A stretch of DNA of 23,622 nucleotides. Source: Actinomycetes bacterium. GTDB lineage: Bacteria; Actinomycetota; Acidimicrobiia; Acidimicrobiales; CADCSY01. The position numbers were made by a program, and so were the translations under genes. The stretch is from the NCBI GenBank assembly GCA_025464025.1, contig JAODBP010000170.1:1-23622 (forward strand), given 5' to 3'. This document shows, piece by piece, positions 15,932 to 23,476 of the stretch; within the stretch, counting starts at the first letter, position 1, and every line of letters starts with the position of its first letter. The notes beneath the pieces were generated by a model that worked only from the letters and a program-made list of their open reading frames with translations, had not been told where the DNA came from and made no database searches.

Positions 15932-17362
15932 TTGGTGATCGACGTCGGCACGTCGAGCGTGCGGGCCGCCGTGGTGCGGCCCGACGGCACGCTCGACGCC
16001 GTGCACCAGCGAGCCACGCCGCCCGACACGCCGTTCCCCGGGCTCGTCGAGTTCGACGCCGCCGCCCTCGCCGCCGCCGCCCTCGACGTGGCCCGGGCGT
16101 CGCTGGCCGAGGGCGGGCCGGTGGACGCGGTCGGCGTCGCCAACCAGCGGGCGTCGACGATCGTGTGGGACCGCGAGACCGGCGAGCCCGTCGCCCCCGC
16201 CCTCGGGTGGCAGGACCTTCGCACGGTGGGCACCTGCCTCGAGCTCCAGGCCGAGGGCTTCCGCCTGGCGCCGAACGCGTCGGCCACCAAGCTCGCCGCC
16301 ATCCTCGACCAGGCTGACCCCGAGCGCGACCGGGACCTGTGCTTCGGCACCGTCGACAGCTGGATCGTGTGGCACCTCACCGGTGGCCACGACCACGTCA
16401 CCGACCTGTCGAACGCCGCGGTGACCGGGTTGGTCAACATCAGCGGCGGCTCGTGGTCGGAGCGGGTGCTCGAGCGGCTGGTGATCCCGCCCGACTGCCT
16501 GCCCGACGTCGTCGACTCGAGCGGCGTGCTCGGCTTCGCCACCGCCCTCGACGGCACGCCGCCCATCGCCGGGATCGCCGGCGACCAGCAGGCGTCGCTC
16601 ATCGGGCAGTCGTGCGTGCGACCGGGGATGGCCAAGGCCACGTTCGGCACCGGCGGGATGCTCGACGTCTGCCTCGGCGAGCGGCCGGCGTTCGAGACCC
16701 GAGGCGAGGGCGGCTGCTTCCCGATCGTGTGCTGGCGCCGGGGCGACGAGGTGGTGTGGGGCGCCGAGGCGATCATGTTGGCCGCCGGCTCCAACGTCGA
16801 CTGGCTCGTCGAGGACCTCGGCATCCTCGGCTCGGCGGCCGAGTCCCACGACGTGGCCTCGCAGTGCGACGACACCGGCGGCGTGGTCTACGTGCCGGCC
16901 GTGTCGGGCCTGGGCACCCCGTACTGGGACCACGGCGCCCGGGGCACGCTGCTCGGCCTGACCCGAGGGTCGGGGCGGCCCGAGATCGTCCGGGCCGTGC
17001 TCGAGGGCATCGCCCAGCGGGGCGCCGACCTGCTCGAGGCGGCCGAGACCGACGGCGGCGCGTCGATCGAGGCGCTGCGGGTCGACGGTGGCATGAGCGC
17101 CAACCCGACGTTCGTGCAGGCCCTGGCCGACGCCACCCAGCACACGGTCGAGGTCTCCCCCGTCACCGAGGCGACGACGTTGGGTGCCGCCTACCTGGCC
17201 GGGCTCGCCGTCGGCACGTGGGCCGGGTGGGACGACATCGCCGCGGCGTGGAAGCCGAGCCGGGTCGTCGAGCCGGCCCGCACCCTCGACCGGGCCAAGT
17301 GGGCCGATGCCATCGGCCGGGCCAAGGCCTGGATCCCGGAGCTCTCCGCCCTCGACTTCTGA
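15923..17362 (+). CDS. GlpK-like FGGY kinase with altered polyol pocket
   Basis: 479 residues of the FGGY sugar/polyol kinase family, closest in motif pattern to glycerol kinase: VIDVGTSSVRA, a NQRASTIVWDRETGEPV segment, GWQDLRT, GTVDSWIVWHLTGG, GIAGDQQASLIGQ, GTGGMLDV and VDGGMSANPTFVQALAD. Relative to the E. coli glycerol-binding residues, R83, W103 and D245 are kept (R76, W96, D221), but E84 is Ala77, Y135 is Asn118 and F270 is Met246. The ATP and phosphoryl-transfer regions look intact. So it is an active-looking kinase, yet glycerol as substrate is doubtful. It belongs to the run with the GlpD-like and AGPS-like genes. ATG 15923 has no Shine-Dalgarno and probably relies on coupling. Confidence 0.88.
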   Translation: MSILVIDVGTSSVRAAVVRPDGTLDAVHQRATPPDTPFPGLVEFDAAALAAAALDVARASLAEGGPVDAVGVANQRASTIVWDRETGEPVAPALGWQDLRTVGTCLELQAEGFRLAPNASATKLAAILDQADPERDRDLCFGTVDSWIVWHLTGGHDHVTDLSNAAVTGLVNISGGSWSERVLERLVIPPDCLPDVVDSSGVLGFATALDGTPPIAGIAGDQQASLIGQSCVRPGMAKATFGTGGMLDVCLGERPAFETRGEGGCFPIVCWRRGDEVVWGAEAIMLAAGSNVDWLVEDLGILGSAAESHDVASQCDDTGGVVYVPAVSGLGTPYWDHGARGTLLGLTRGSGRPEIVRAVLEGIAQRGADLLEAAETDGGASIEALRVDGGMSANPTFVQALADATQHTVEVSPVTEATTLGAAYLAGLAVGTWAGWDDIAAAWKPSRVVEPARTLDRAKWADAIGRAKAWIPELSALDF

Positions 17363-17368
17363 GCCGGT

Positions 17369-17842
17369 GTGACGGTGGACCGGCCTCCGCCGCTCTCACT
17401 GGTCGTGGAGCTGAGCACCGACGTCGACCTCGGACGCCTCCGACAGGTGCTCGTCGCCCGCTTCGGCTGGGAGACGGGCATGGAGGCGTGGCAGGACGCC
17501 GTGCTCTACGGCTGGGAGCACCGCGATCGGCTGGCCGAGATGGCCAACCCGGTCGGGTACCTGTACCGGGTCGCCCAGACGTCCGTGCGCCGGCAGTCGC
17601 GCTGGCGGCGCACGATCGACCTGCCCGTGCCGCCGCCGGATCGCATGCCGGAGATCGAGCCGAAGCTGGTGCGCTGCCTCGCCGGGCTGACCGAGCGGCA
17701 ACGGGTCGTCGTGCTCCTCGTCCACGCCCACGGCTGGTCGCACGAGGAGGTGGCCGAGGTCCTCGACCTCGGGGTCTCCAGCGTGCGCAACCACCTCCGC
17801 CGCGGGCTCGAGCACCTCCGACGCGGTTTGGGAGTCCAGTGA
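17369..17842 (+). CDS. ECF-type RNA polymerase sigma factor
   Basis: 157 residues. Residues about 18-85 resemble sigma region 2 (LRQVLVARFGWETGMEAWQD, NPVGYLYRVAQTSVRRQ), and 95-152 are region 4 with a clear HTH (LTERQRVVVLLVHAHGWSHE, EVAEVLDLGVSSVRNHLRRG). There is no extra C-terminal domain, so it is a short ECF/SigE-like factor. The GTG at 17369 is 6 nt after the kinase stop, so it may share the operon transcript, though the function is separate. Its stop overlaps the next start (TGATG), a layout typical of sigma factors paired with a membrane-bound regulator. Confidence 0.85.
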   Translation: MTVDRPPPLSLVVELSTDVDLGRLRQVLVARFGWETGMEAWQDAVLYGWEHRDRLAEMANPVGYLYRVAQTSVRRQSRWRRTIDLPVPPPDRMPEIEPKLVRCLAGLTERQRVVVLLVHAHGWSHEEVAEVLDLGVSSVRNHLRRGLEHLRRGLGVQ

Positions 17843-19248
17843 TGCCGACGATCGAGCAGCAGCTCCAGCGCTACGGCCAGTACCTCGACGAGGTCTTCGA
17901 GTCGGGTGAGGCGTCGCTCGCGCCTGCCGCACCGCTCCCCCCGTCCCATCGTCGGCCACCGGCGCGATGGCTGGTGGCCGCCGCCGTCGTGGTGCTGGCC
18001 ACCGTCGCCGGTCTGCTGGTGGTGGGGAGCGAACCGGCCCCGAGCGATGTCACGGCGGGACCGGGCGGGATCGTCGCGCTCGTCCCGGCCAAGGTGGCGC
18101 CCGGCTTCGGCCTCGTGTCGAGCAAGTCGTTCCGGTTCTTCGGGTTCGACAACGGGCTGGTGGTCGGTCCCGCCACCGACCCCCCCGACCCGGCGCGGCT
18201 CGTCACGGTGCAGCTCATCGGGGTGCTCCCCAGCGACGGCCCGACCTCGACGATCCCCGGCGTGGACCCGACCACCGTCCAGGGCCATCCCGGCGAGCTC
18301 CTCCGTGTCGGGGATCGGCTCCAACTGCGCTGGACCATCGGCGCCCGCATGGTCGTGCTCACCGCCGGGGCAGCCGTCTCGGAGGCCGACCTCCGCACGA
18401 TGGCGGAGGGCACGGTCGTCGAGGCGAGCGGCGTGATCGCCACCGACTGGCTGCCGGACGGCTGGGCCCGGTTGTGGGACGAGCGACGGCGCACCGGCTG
18501 GGACGCCACGACGTACGCCCTGGGCGGCCCGGGCAACGTCCGCTACGACATCAGCACGTGGCGGGGGACCCGACCCGGCGACGAGCTCGGCATCCTCTCG
18601 CCGAACGACGCCCGGGCCACGCGGGTCCAGGGCCATTCGGCGCTCGTCACGACCAGCCCCGACACCGCCGTCCTGTGGTGGCAGGCCGACGGGCTCGTCG
18701 TCGCCGTCTCGGTCCAGGGCGCCGGTGAGGCCGCCGCACGGCGCCTGGCCGAGTCGCTCGTCCCCGCCGACCAGGCCGCCTGGTCGCGGTTCACGAAGAC
18801 GACCCCGATCATGCTCCTCCCGCCGGCGACCACGACGACCATCGCCCCGCAGTGGATCCCGGCCATGGCGCTGTTGGCGGTCATGTCCTTCCGGGGCGGT
18901 GACACCAGCCGCCTCTACCTCGCGGACGGTGCCATCCAGCTCCTGCTCGACGACGAGGTGGTCGCCACCCGCACCGCGGCCGAGCTCAGCGACCCGGCGA
19001 AGTGGCGCCTGCCCGGCGGCCAGTCGGTCCTCGACGCGGGCAGGGAGCCCGGGTCGCACCAGCTCTCCAACGGCGCCGGACCGCTGAAGGCGTGTGGCGC
19101 CGTGCAGGCCGTGCCGGCCGGCCTCGAGGACGCCGACTGGGAGGTGGGCGAGCCGGCGAACATCGACTCGTGCGCCGACTGGTACGGCATCGGCGTCTTC
19201 GTGCGCCGCAGCCGGGTGGTGGCCATCGCCCTCTACCGCCCGCACTAG
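17842..19248 (+). CDS. Predicted single-pass membrane protein, possible sigma-factor partner
   Basis: 468 residues. The cytoplasmic N-terminus (about 42 residues, EQQLQRYGQYLDEVFESGEA) is followed by one transmembrane helix at 43-63 (WLVAAAVVVLATVAGLLVVG) and a large predicted extracytoplasmic part. That part contains two repeated-looking beta-rich halves and a Pro/Thr linker near 331-340, then a C-terminal domain with two cysteines (KACGAV, IDSCADW) that might form a disulfide. I do not recognise the domains. Coupling to the sigma gene and the short N-tail before the helix suggest an anti-sigma or sensory partner, but no zinc anti-sigma HxxxCxxC motif is present. The ATG is favoured by the GGGAG 8 nt upstream. 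The stop shares CTAG with the convergent gene. Confidence 0.75.
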   Translation: MPTIEQQLQRYGQYLDEVFESGEASLAPAAPLPPSHRRPPARWLVAAAVVVLATVAGLLVVGSEPAPSDVTAGPGGIVALVPAKVAPGFGLVSSKSFRFFGFDNGLVVGPATDPPDPARLVTVQLIGVLPSDGPTSTIPGVDPTTVQGHPGELLRVGDRLQLRWTIGARMVVLTAGAAVSEADLRTMAEGTVVEASGVIATDWLPDGWARLWDERRRTGWDATTYALGGPGNVRYDISTWRGTRPGDELGILSPNDARATRVQGHSALVTTSPDTAVLWWQADGLVVAVSVQGAGEAAARRLAESLVPADQAAWSRFTKTTPIMLLPPATTTTIAPQWIPAMALLAVMSFRGGDTSRLYLADGAIQLLLDDEVVATRTAAELSDPAKWRLPGGQSVLDAGREPGSHQLSNGAGPLKACGAVQAVPAGLEDADWEVGEPANIDSCADWYGIGVFVRRSRVVAIALYRPH

Positions 19249-20048
19249 GCGCCGAGGTCGGCCAGCGCCTTCGGGATCTCGGGGAGGAGCTCACGGGCCA
19301 GGAAGCCGGGGCCGCCCAGGCGCTCGCCGGCCCGACCGTGGACGGCCGCCGTCCAGACGGCCGCGGTGAGTGGGTCGGCGCCGCGGCCGAGGAGGCCGAC
19401 GGCGATGCCGGCGGCCACGTCACCCGAGCCCGAGGTGGCCAGTCCGACCGTGCCGTGGCGGTCGACGTAGCACCGGCCGTCGGGGGCGGCGATGACGGTG
19501 TCGGCGTCGCGCACGGCGACCACGGCGCGGAACCGGTCGGCGGCCTGGACCGCGCTGGCGCAACCCAGGACCTCGAGCTCGGTGGCGTTCGGCACGAGGA
19601 GCACCCGGCCCTCGAGCCGGTGGACCCAGTCGGGGTGGCGGCTGACCGCCGGGAAGGCCCCGGCGTCGAGCACGACGAGCCCATCGGTCACCGACGACGT
19701 GAGCTCGTCGAGCACCGGGTCGACACCGTCGACGTCGAGCACGCCGCAGCCGTAGAGCACGGCGGCGGCCGACGTGGCCGGCCCTTGCCAGTCGTCGTCG
19801 GCCAGCACCCGGGCCTCGGGCACGGCCACGGCCACGGCCGGCGCCACCTCGCTGGCCGTGGCGATGCCGAGCCGCCCGGCCCCGGCCCGGAGGGCGGCCA
19901 ACCCGGCGAGGAGGATGGCGCCTGGCGTCTCGACCGACCCGCCGAGCACGAACACCGAGCCGCGGTCGTGCTTGCTGTCGCCGTCGTCGTGCTGCGGGAG
20001 GGGCAGGCCGGAAAGCACCTCCGGCGTCACCTCAACGGGGTGCGGCAT
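19245..20048 (-). CDS. nnrD: ADP/ATP-dependent NAD(P)H-hydrate dehydratase
   Basis: 267 residues, the ribokinase-fold carbohydrate-kinase domain that repairs hydrated NAD(P)H using ADP or ATP. Motifs include HDRGSVFVLGGSVETPGAIL, LAALRAGAGRLGIAT, VLDAG, VPNATELEVL (many members have TPHPGE here) and the catalytic SGSGDVAAGIAVGLLGRG with the Asp. The epimerase domain (NnrE), often fused at the N-terminus, is absent. The ATG at 20048 lies 17 nt inside the 3' end of the histidine phosphatase gene, so both are on one transcript with overlapping translation. The gene is convergent with the membrane-protein gene and shares CTAG with it. The changed NPxE-like box is a small caveat. Confidence 0.88.
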   Translation of the reverse strand: MPHPVEVTPEVLSGLPLPQHDDGDSKHDRGSVFVLGGSVETPGAILLAGLAALRAGAGRLGIATASEVAPAVAVAVPEARVLADDDWQGPATSAAAVLYGCGVLDVDGVDPVLDELTSSVTDGLVVLDAGAFPAVSRHPDWVHRLEGRVLLVPNATELEVLGCASAVQAADRFRAVVAVRDADTVIAAPDGRCYVDRHGTVGLATSGSGDVAAGIAVGLLGRGADPLTAAVWTAAVHGRAGERLGGPGFLARELLPEIPKALADLGA

Positions 20049-20805
20049 GCGTGTCAGGCTCGGCGGTGACGGTCTCGCCCGCCTTCTCCAGCGGGGTGGT
20101 GTCGTTCCAACGGACGAGGCGCATGCCGCCGTGGCGGCCCCGGTCGGGGTCGAACTCGAACACGGCCAGGGAGCAGTTGCCCAGCTCCTCCGACCTGTCG
20201 ATGGCCAGCAGCTCCTCCTCGGTGAGCTGCTCGAGGAGGTAGCGGAACACGAGGATCACCACCTGGTGGCTGACCACCAGGAGTCGGTCGCCGGCGTACT
20301 GGCGGCCGATCGTGTCGAGCGTGCTGCGCAGTCGGAGGGCCACGTCGGCCCAGCTCTCGCCGCCGGGAGGCCGGTGGTAGAACTTGCCGAGGAAGGCCCG
20401 GGCCGCCGCCTGCTCGGGGTAGCGCTCCTCGATGCCCGCCCGGGTGAGGCGGTCGAGGATGCCGAACTCCCGCTCCCGCAGGCGCTCGTCGACCTCGATG
20501 TCGATCTCGTCGGGGGGGCAGCCCGACTCCTCCAGCACCAGCCGCGCCGTGGTCTGGGCCCGGACGTAGGGCGAGGCGAGCGTGTGGGTGGGCCGCTCGG
20601 CATCGGGACGCTCGCGCAGCCACCGACCCAGCGTGCGGGCTTGCGACTCCCCCGTCCCGGACAGCGGGACGTCCATGTCGCGGTGGGCCACGTCGATCAT
20701 CGGGAGCCCGGCAGCCTCGGCCGCGTCGCGGGCGACGTTGCCCGCGCTCTCCCCGTGGCGCACGAGCCAGAGGGACGAGGGCCAGCGGTCCGAGGAGGGC
20801 GGCAC
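20032..20805 (-). CDS. Histidine phosphatase (phosphoglycerate-mutase superfamily)
   Basis: 257 residues. The RHG motif SLWLVRHGESAGN supplies the catalytic H17; a second conserved site VVSHQVVILVF supplies the other histidine, with PLSGTGESQARTLGRWL and SPYVRAQTTARLVLEE between them, and EREFGILDRLT as the cap region. These enzymes remove phosphate from sugars, small metabolites or phosphoproteins; the substrate is not evident. GTG 20805 is chosen because the fold starts right after it and AAGGGG stands 6 nt upstream; longer starts would run through the divergent gene. It is 30 bp from the divergent dienelactone hydrolase and overlaps nnrD by 17 nt. Confidence 0.88.
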   Translation of the reverse strand: MPPSSDRWPSSLWLVRHGESAGNVARDAAEAAGLPMIDVAHRDMDVPLSGTGESQARTLGRWLRERPDAERPTHTLASPYVRAQTTARLVLEESGCPPDEIDIEVDERLREREFGILDRLTRAGIEERYPEQAAARAFLGKFYHRPPGGESWADVALRLRSTLDTIGRQYAGDRLLVVSHQVVILVFRYLLEQLTEEELLAIDRSEELGNCSLAVFEFDPDRGRHGGMRLVRWNDTTPLEKAGETVTAEPDTHAAPR

Positions 20806-20835
20806 GAGATGCCCCTTACCCGGCAGGATGCCGGC

Positions 20836-21558
20836 ATGTGCTTCGGTGACGACGCCCTCCCGCCCCACCCACCCTCGCCCGGCGAGGTCAGCGCCGCCGG
20901 CGACCTGCTGCTGACCTCGGCCGACGGCACGGCGTTCGCCGCCTTCTCGGCCACGCCCGCCGGCGCGACCGACCGCGGCATCGTGATCCTCCCCGACGTG
21001 CGCGGCCTCCACGGCTTCTTCAAGGCACTGACCCGGCACTTCGCCGAGGCCGGCCTGCACACCGTCGCCATGGACTGGTTCGGCCGCACGGCCGGGACGG
21101 CCGAGCGCGACGACACGTTCGACTGGAAGGAGCACACGAGGCTGGTCGAGCCCGACCGGGTCGACGAGGACGTGCGGGCGTGCATGGACCACCTGCGGGC
21201 CCAGGGCGCCACCCAGCTCTTCACCGTCGGGTTCTGCATGGGCGGGGCCAACTCGTGGCGGCAGTCGGCTGGCAACCCCGACCTCGCCGGCTGCATCGGC
21301 TTCTATGGCGTCCCGTCCCGGGTCGACGACGTGCTCGACGACATGCAGGTGCCCATCCTCGTGCTCGCCGCCGGCCAGGACTTCACCCCGGTCGCTGATG
21401 TCGATGCGTTCGTCGAGCGGGTGCCGGTCGACGCCGAGCTGCACGTCTACCCCGACGCACCCCACAGCTTCTTCGACCGCGGCTTCGCCGAGCACCGCGA
21501 GGCGTGCGAGGACGCCTGGCGCCGGATGCTCGGCTTCGTCGACCGGCTGGCCCAGTGA
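20836..21558 (+). CDS. Dienelactone hydrolase family protein
   Basis: 240 residues of the alpha/beta-hydrolase fold. The catalytic triad of dienelactone hydrolases is visible: C134 in GFCMGG, D182 in AAGQDFTP and H210 in DAPHSFFDRG. Other family landmarks are GIVILPDVRGLHGF, where the oxyanion region and strand lie, and HTVAMDWFGRTAG. The class opens lactone rings in aromatic degradation, but many members act on other esters. The ATG at 20836 is preceded by CAGGAT 6 nt upstream, a weak leaderless -10. Its TGA overlaps the next start (GTGA), opening a three-gene coupled run with an SDR and an SRPBCC protein. Confidence 0.9.
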   Translation: MCFGDDALPPHPPSPGEVSAAGDLLLTSADGTAFAAFSATPAGATDRGIVILPDVRGLHGFFKALTRHFAEAGLHTVAMDWFGRTAGTAERDDTFDWKEHTRLVEPDRVDEDVRACMDHLRAQGATQLFTVGFCMGGANSWRQSAGNPDLAGCIGFYGVPSRVDDVLDDMQVPILVLAAGQDFTPVADVDAFVERVPVDAELHVYPDAPHSFFDRGFAEHREACEDAWRRMLGFVDRLAQ

Positions 21559-22421
21559 CGCCCTGGGAGGGACCGCTGGCCGCCGACCGGGTTGCGCTGG
21601 TGACCGGTGGTGCCGGGGCCATCGGCGGCGCGTCGTGCCGGGCGCTGGCCGACCACGGGGCCGACGTCGTCGTGGTCGACATCCACGCCGAGCGGACGGC
21701 GGCCGTGGTGGCCGAGGTCGAGGCGCGGGGCCGGCGGGCGCTCGGGATCGTCGCCGACCTGACCCTGGACGGCACCGCCGAGGACGCCGTGGCCCAGGCG
21801 GAGGCGGCGTTCGGGCACGTCGACATCCTCGTGAACGCCCTCGGCGAGCACCTGGCCCTCACCGCCCCGTTCGAGGACTCGACCGAGGAGGGCTGGGACG
21901 CCCTCTACCGGATCAACCTGCTCCACGTCCTCCGGGCCAGCAAGGCCGTGCTGCCGGGCATGAAGGCGCGGGGCTGGGGCCGGATCATCAACTTCTCGTC
22001 GGTCGAGGGCATCCGCTCGATGCCCCGCGCCGCGCCGTACACCGCGTTCAAGGGCGCCATCGACTCGTTCACCAAGAGCCTCGGCGTCGAGGTCGCCCGC
22101 GACGGCATCCGGGTGAACTGCATCGCCGTCGACAAGACGCGGTCGCACCAGGTGAACTTCTACGCCCAGCCCGAGGAGTACGACCAGCACATCCCGGTGT
22201 GGGTGCCGGCCGGGCACCTGGCCGACGCCGACGAGGTGGCCGCCGTGGTCCTGTTCCTGGCCAGCGAGCTGAGCGGCTGGGTGGTGGGCCAGACGATCCC
22301 GGCCGACGGCGGCACGCTCGCCGCCGGTGGGTGGTACCGCACGCCCGAGCGGTGGACGAACTCGCCGCTGCTGCACCAGTACTTCACGCCCGACGAGGAC
22401 CGGCCGGTCAACTTTCGATGA
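21555..22421 (+). CDS. Short-chain dehydrogenase/reductase
   Basis: 288 residues with the classical SDR plan: TGGAGAIGG (17-25) for cofactor binding, D42 at the end of the second strand (VVVVDIHAER) favouring NAD(H), N94 in NALG, catalytic S149 and the Y162xxxK166 pair (YTAFK). The substrate loop after the catalytic region (DKTRSHQVNFYAQPEEYDQH) is longer than average, and the C-terminus adds about 30 residues (GGWYRTPERWTNS, YFTPDEDRPVNF), which may shape the pocket. GTG 21555 overlaps the upstream stop, and the stop overlaps the next ATG, so expression is tightly linked. The substrate cannot be assigned. Confidence 0.9.
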   Translation: MTPWEGPLAADRVALVTGGAGAIGGASCRALADHGADVVVVDIHAERTAAVVAEVEARGRRALGIVADLTLDGTAEDAVAQAEAAFGHVDILVNALGEHLALTAPFEDSTEEGWDALYRINLLHVLRASKAVLPGMKARGWGRIINFSSVEGIRSMPRAAPYTAFKGAIDSFTKSLGVEVARDGIRVNCIAVDKTRSHQVNFYAQPEEYDQHIPVWVPAGHLADADEVAAVVLFLASELSGWVVGQTIPADGGTLAAGGWYRTPERWTNSPLLHQYFTPDEDRPVNFR

Positions 22422-22882
22422 GCCTCAACGACTACAGCTTCCGCAGCGAGTGGCGCATCGATGCCCCGCCCGCCGACGTGTACGCCGTCCTCCTCGAGCT
22501 GCCCGACTACCCGGCCTGGTGGCCCGAGGTGCGCACGGCCGAGGAGGTCGGCTCGCAGGCGTTCCGGCTGACGTGCCGGTCGACGCTCCCCTACGACCTC
22601 GTGTTCACCACCACGCAGGCCCGGCAGGACCCCGATGCCGGTGTCCTGGAGGCGAACCTGGTCGGCGACCTCGACGGGTTCTCCCGGTGGACGATCACGG
22701 CCGACGGCGCCGGGACCCTCGCCGTGTTCGAGGAGGAGGTCGAGGCGACCAAGGCCCTGCTGCGGACGCTGGCGCCGGTGGCCCGCCCCGCGTTCAAGGC
22801 CAACCACTCCCTGATGATGCGCCACGGCCAGGCCGGCCTCCGGACCTACGTGGCCGGCTACCGGCTGGGTCGGCGGGGCTAG
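22418..22882 (+). CDS. SRPBCC (START-like) family protein
   Basis: 154 residues, fitting the helix-grip fold: an opening FRSEWRIDAPPADVYAVLLE strand-helix, PDYPAWWPEV (the conserved W-P segment), alternating strands (FRLTCRST, VLEANLVGDL, GTLAVFEEEVEA) and a long amphipathic C-terminal helix (PAFKANHSLMMRHGQAGL). These proteins bind hydrophobic ligands or catalyse cyclisation or dehydration in polyketide and aromatic pathways. The operon with a hydrolase and an SDR fits processing of a hydrophobic substrate, but the ligand is unknown. ATG 22418 overlaps the SDR stop (ATGA). Its TAG shares CTAG with the convergent gene. Confidence 0.85.
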   Translation: MSLNDYSFRSEWRIDAPPADVYAVLLELPDYPAWWPEVRTAEEVGSQAFRLTCRSTLPYDLVFTTTQARQDPDAGVLEANLVGDLDGFSRWTITADGAGTLAVFEEEVEATKALLRTLAPVARPAFKANHSLMMRHGQAGLRTYVAGYRLGRRG

Positions 22883-23187
22883 CGACCGAACATGCGGTGC
22901 GACGCGACGACGGTCGCGCCCTGGGCCACCGGCTGCTCCTCGCAGCGGTCGGCGATGCCGGCCTGGAACGCCTGGAACGCCGGCACCTCGGCCAGGTTCA
23001 CCGTCGCCCCCGTCGGGTCCTCCACCACCACGTGGACGAACGACACGCCATCGGCCAGGCGGAGGCTGGTGTAGGCGAAGCCGGTGTCGCCCAGCTCGTC
23101 GAGGGCGGCGAACACCTGCTCGACGAGCTGCTGGTTCTCGTCGGCCCGGTCGGCCTTGGTCTTGTAGCGCACGACGATCGTCGGCAT
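22879..23187 (-). CDS. Small ABM-like alpha/beta-barrel protein
   Basis: 102 residues with the pattern of a dimeric ferredoxin-like barrel: strand MPTIVVRYKT, helix ADRADENQQLVEQVFAAL, strands FAYTSLRLADG and SFVHVVVED, then a helix PAFQAFQAGIADRCEEQP and strand ATVVASHRMFG. This is a common actinobacterial small protein, probably of the ABM superfamily, with no known substrate. GAGGAG lies about 4 nt before ATG 23187, a clear Shine-Dalgarno. It is convergent with the SRPBCC gene and may have a separate promoter; upstream is the non-coding block at 23188-23476. Confidence 0.75.
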   Translation of the reverse strand: MPTIVVRYKTKADRADENQQLVEQVFAALDELGDTGFAYTSLRLADGVSFVHVVVEDPTGATVNLAEVPAFQAFQAGIADRCEEQPVAQGATVVASHRMFGR

Positions 23188-23272
23188 GGGTCTCCTCGCT
23201 CGGCTGCATGGTCGACGGCGCCGGACGCGCGAACTCATCGGTCACCTGCGGGGACTGGGCGTTCGCGGCAGG

Positions 23273-23453
23273 GTCAAAGACGAAGGACGCAAGGGAAGGG
23301 GAAAGGGGTGTCGCCGACGTCGGTGGGCCGTTCCAGCCTTCTGGTCACGTAGACGTCGTCATAGCGACGTTTTCGTGACTAGAAGCAGATCGGCGGGCAC
23401 CGCCAACGTTCGACAGACCGATCTGGCCCGTTGGTTGCGTCTTTGTCCTTGAC
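23273..23453. repeat. Structured non-coding block bounded by an imperfect inverted repeat
   Basis: The 289-bp gap between 23188 and 23476 has no credible gene and is lower in GC than its surroundings. Arms GTCAAAGACGAAGGACGCAA (23273-23292) and TTGCGTCTTTGTCCTTGAC (23435-23453) form an imperfect inverted repeat. Between them are the palindrome CCGACGTCGG (23314-23323), a 48-bp palindrome (23338-23385), a 7-bp pair AGATCGG/CCGATCT (23387-23393, 23418-23424) enclosing the hairpin GGCGG-GCA-CCGCC (23392-23404), and CCAACG/CGTTGG (23403-23408, 23429-23434). No U-tract or transposase is seen. Possible roles are a mobile-element end, a recombination site or a structured RNA. Confidence 0.6.
23338..23385. 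repeat. 48-bp nested palindrome
   Basis: Outer arms CTTCTGGTCACG and CGTGACTAGAAG match at 11 of 12 positions; inner arms ACGTCG and CGACGT match perfectly. A 3x3 internal loop (TAG opposite TTT) separates them, and the loop is TCATAG. It lies in the middle of the repeat-rich spacer and could be a protein-binding or recombination site, or an RNA hairpin. Confidence 0.75.
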
Positions 23454-23476
23454 GGGGCGTTCCACTCAGAGCAGCT

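Noticed and set aside
23338..23385. Integron attC or XerCD dif site
   Set aside because: The RYYYAAC/GTTRRRY core boxes and the dif spacer are not present; only the symmetry is similar.
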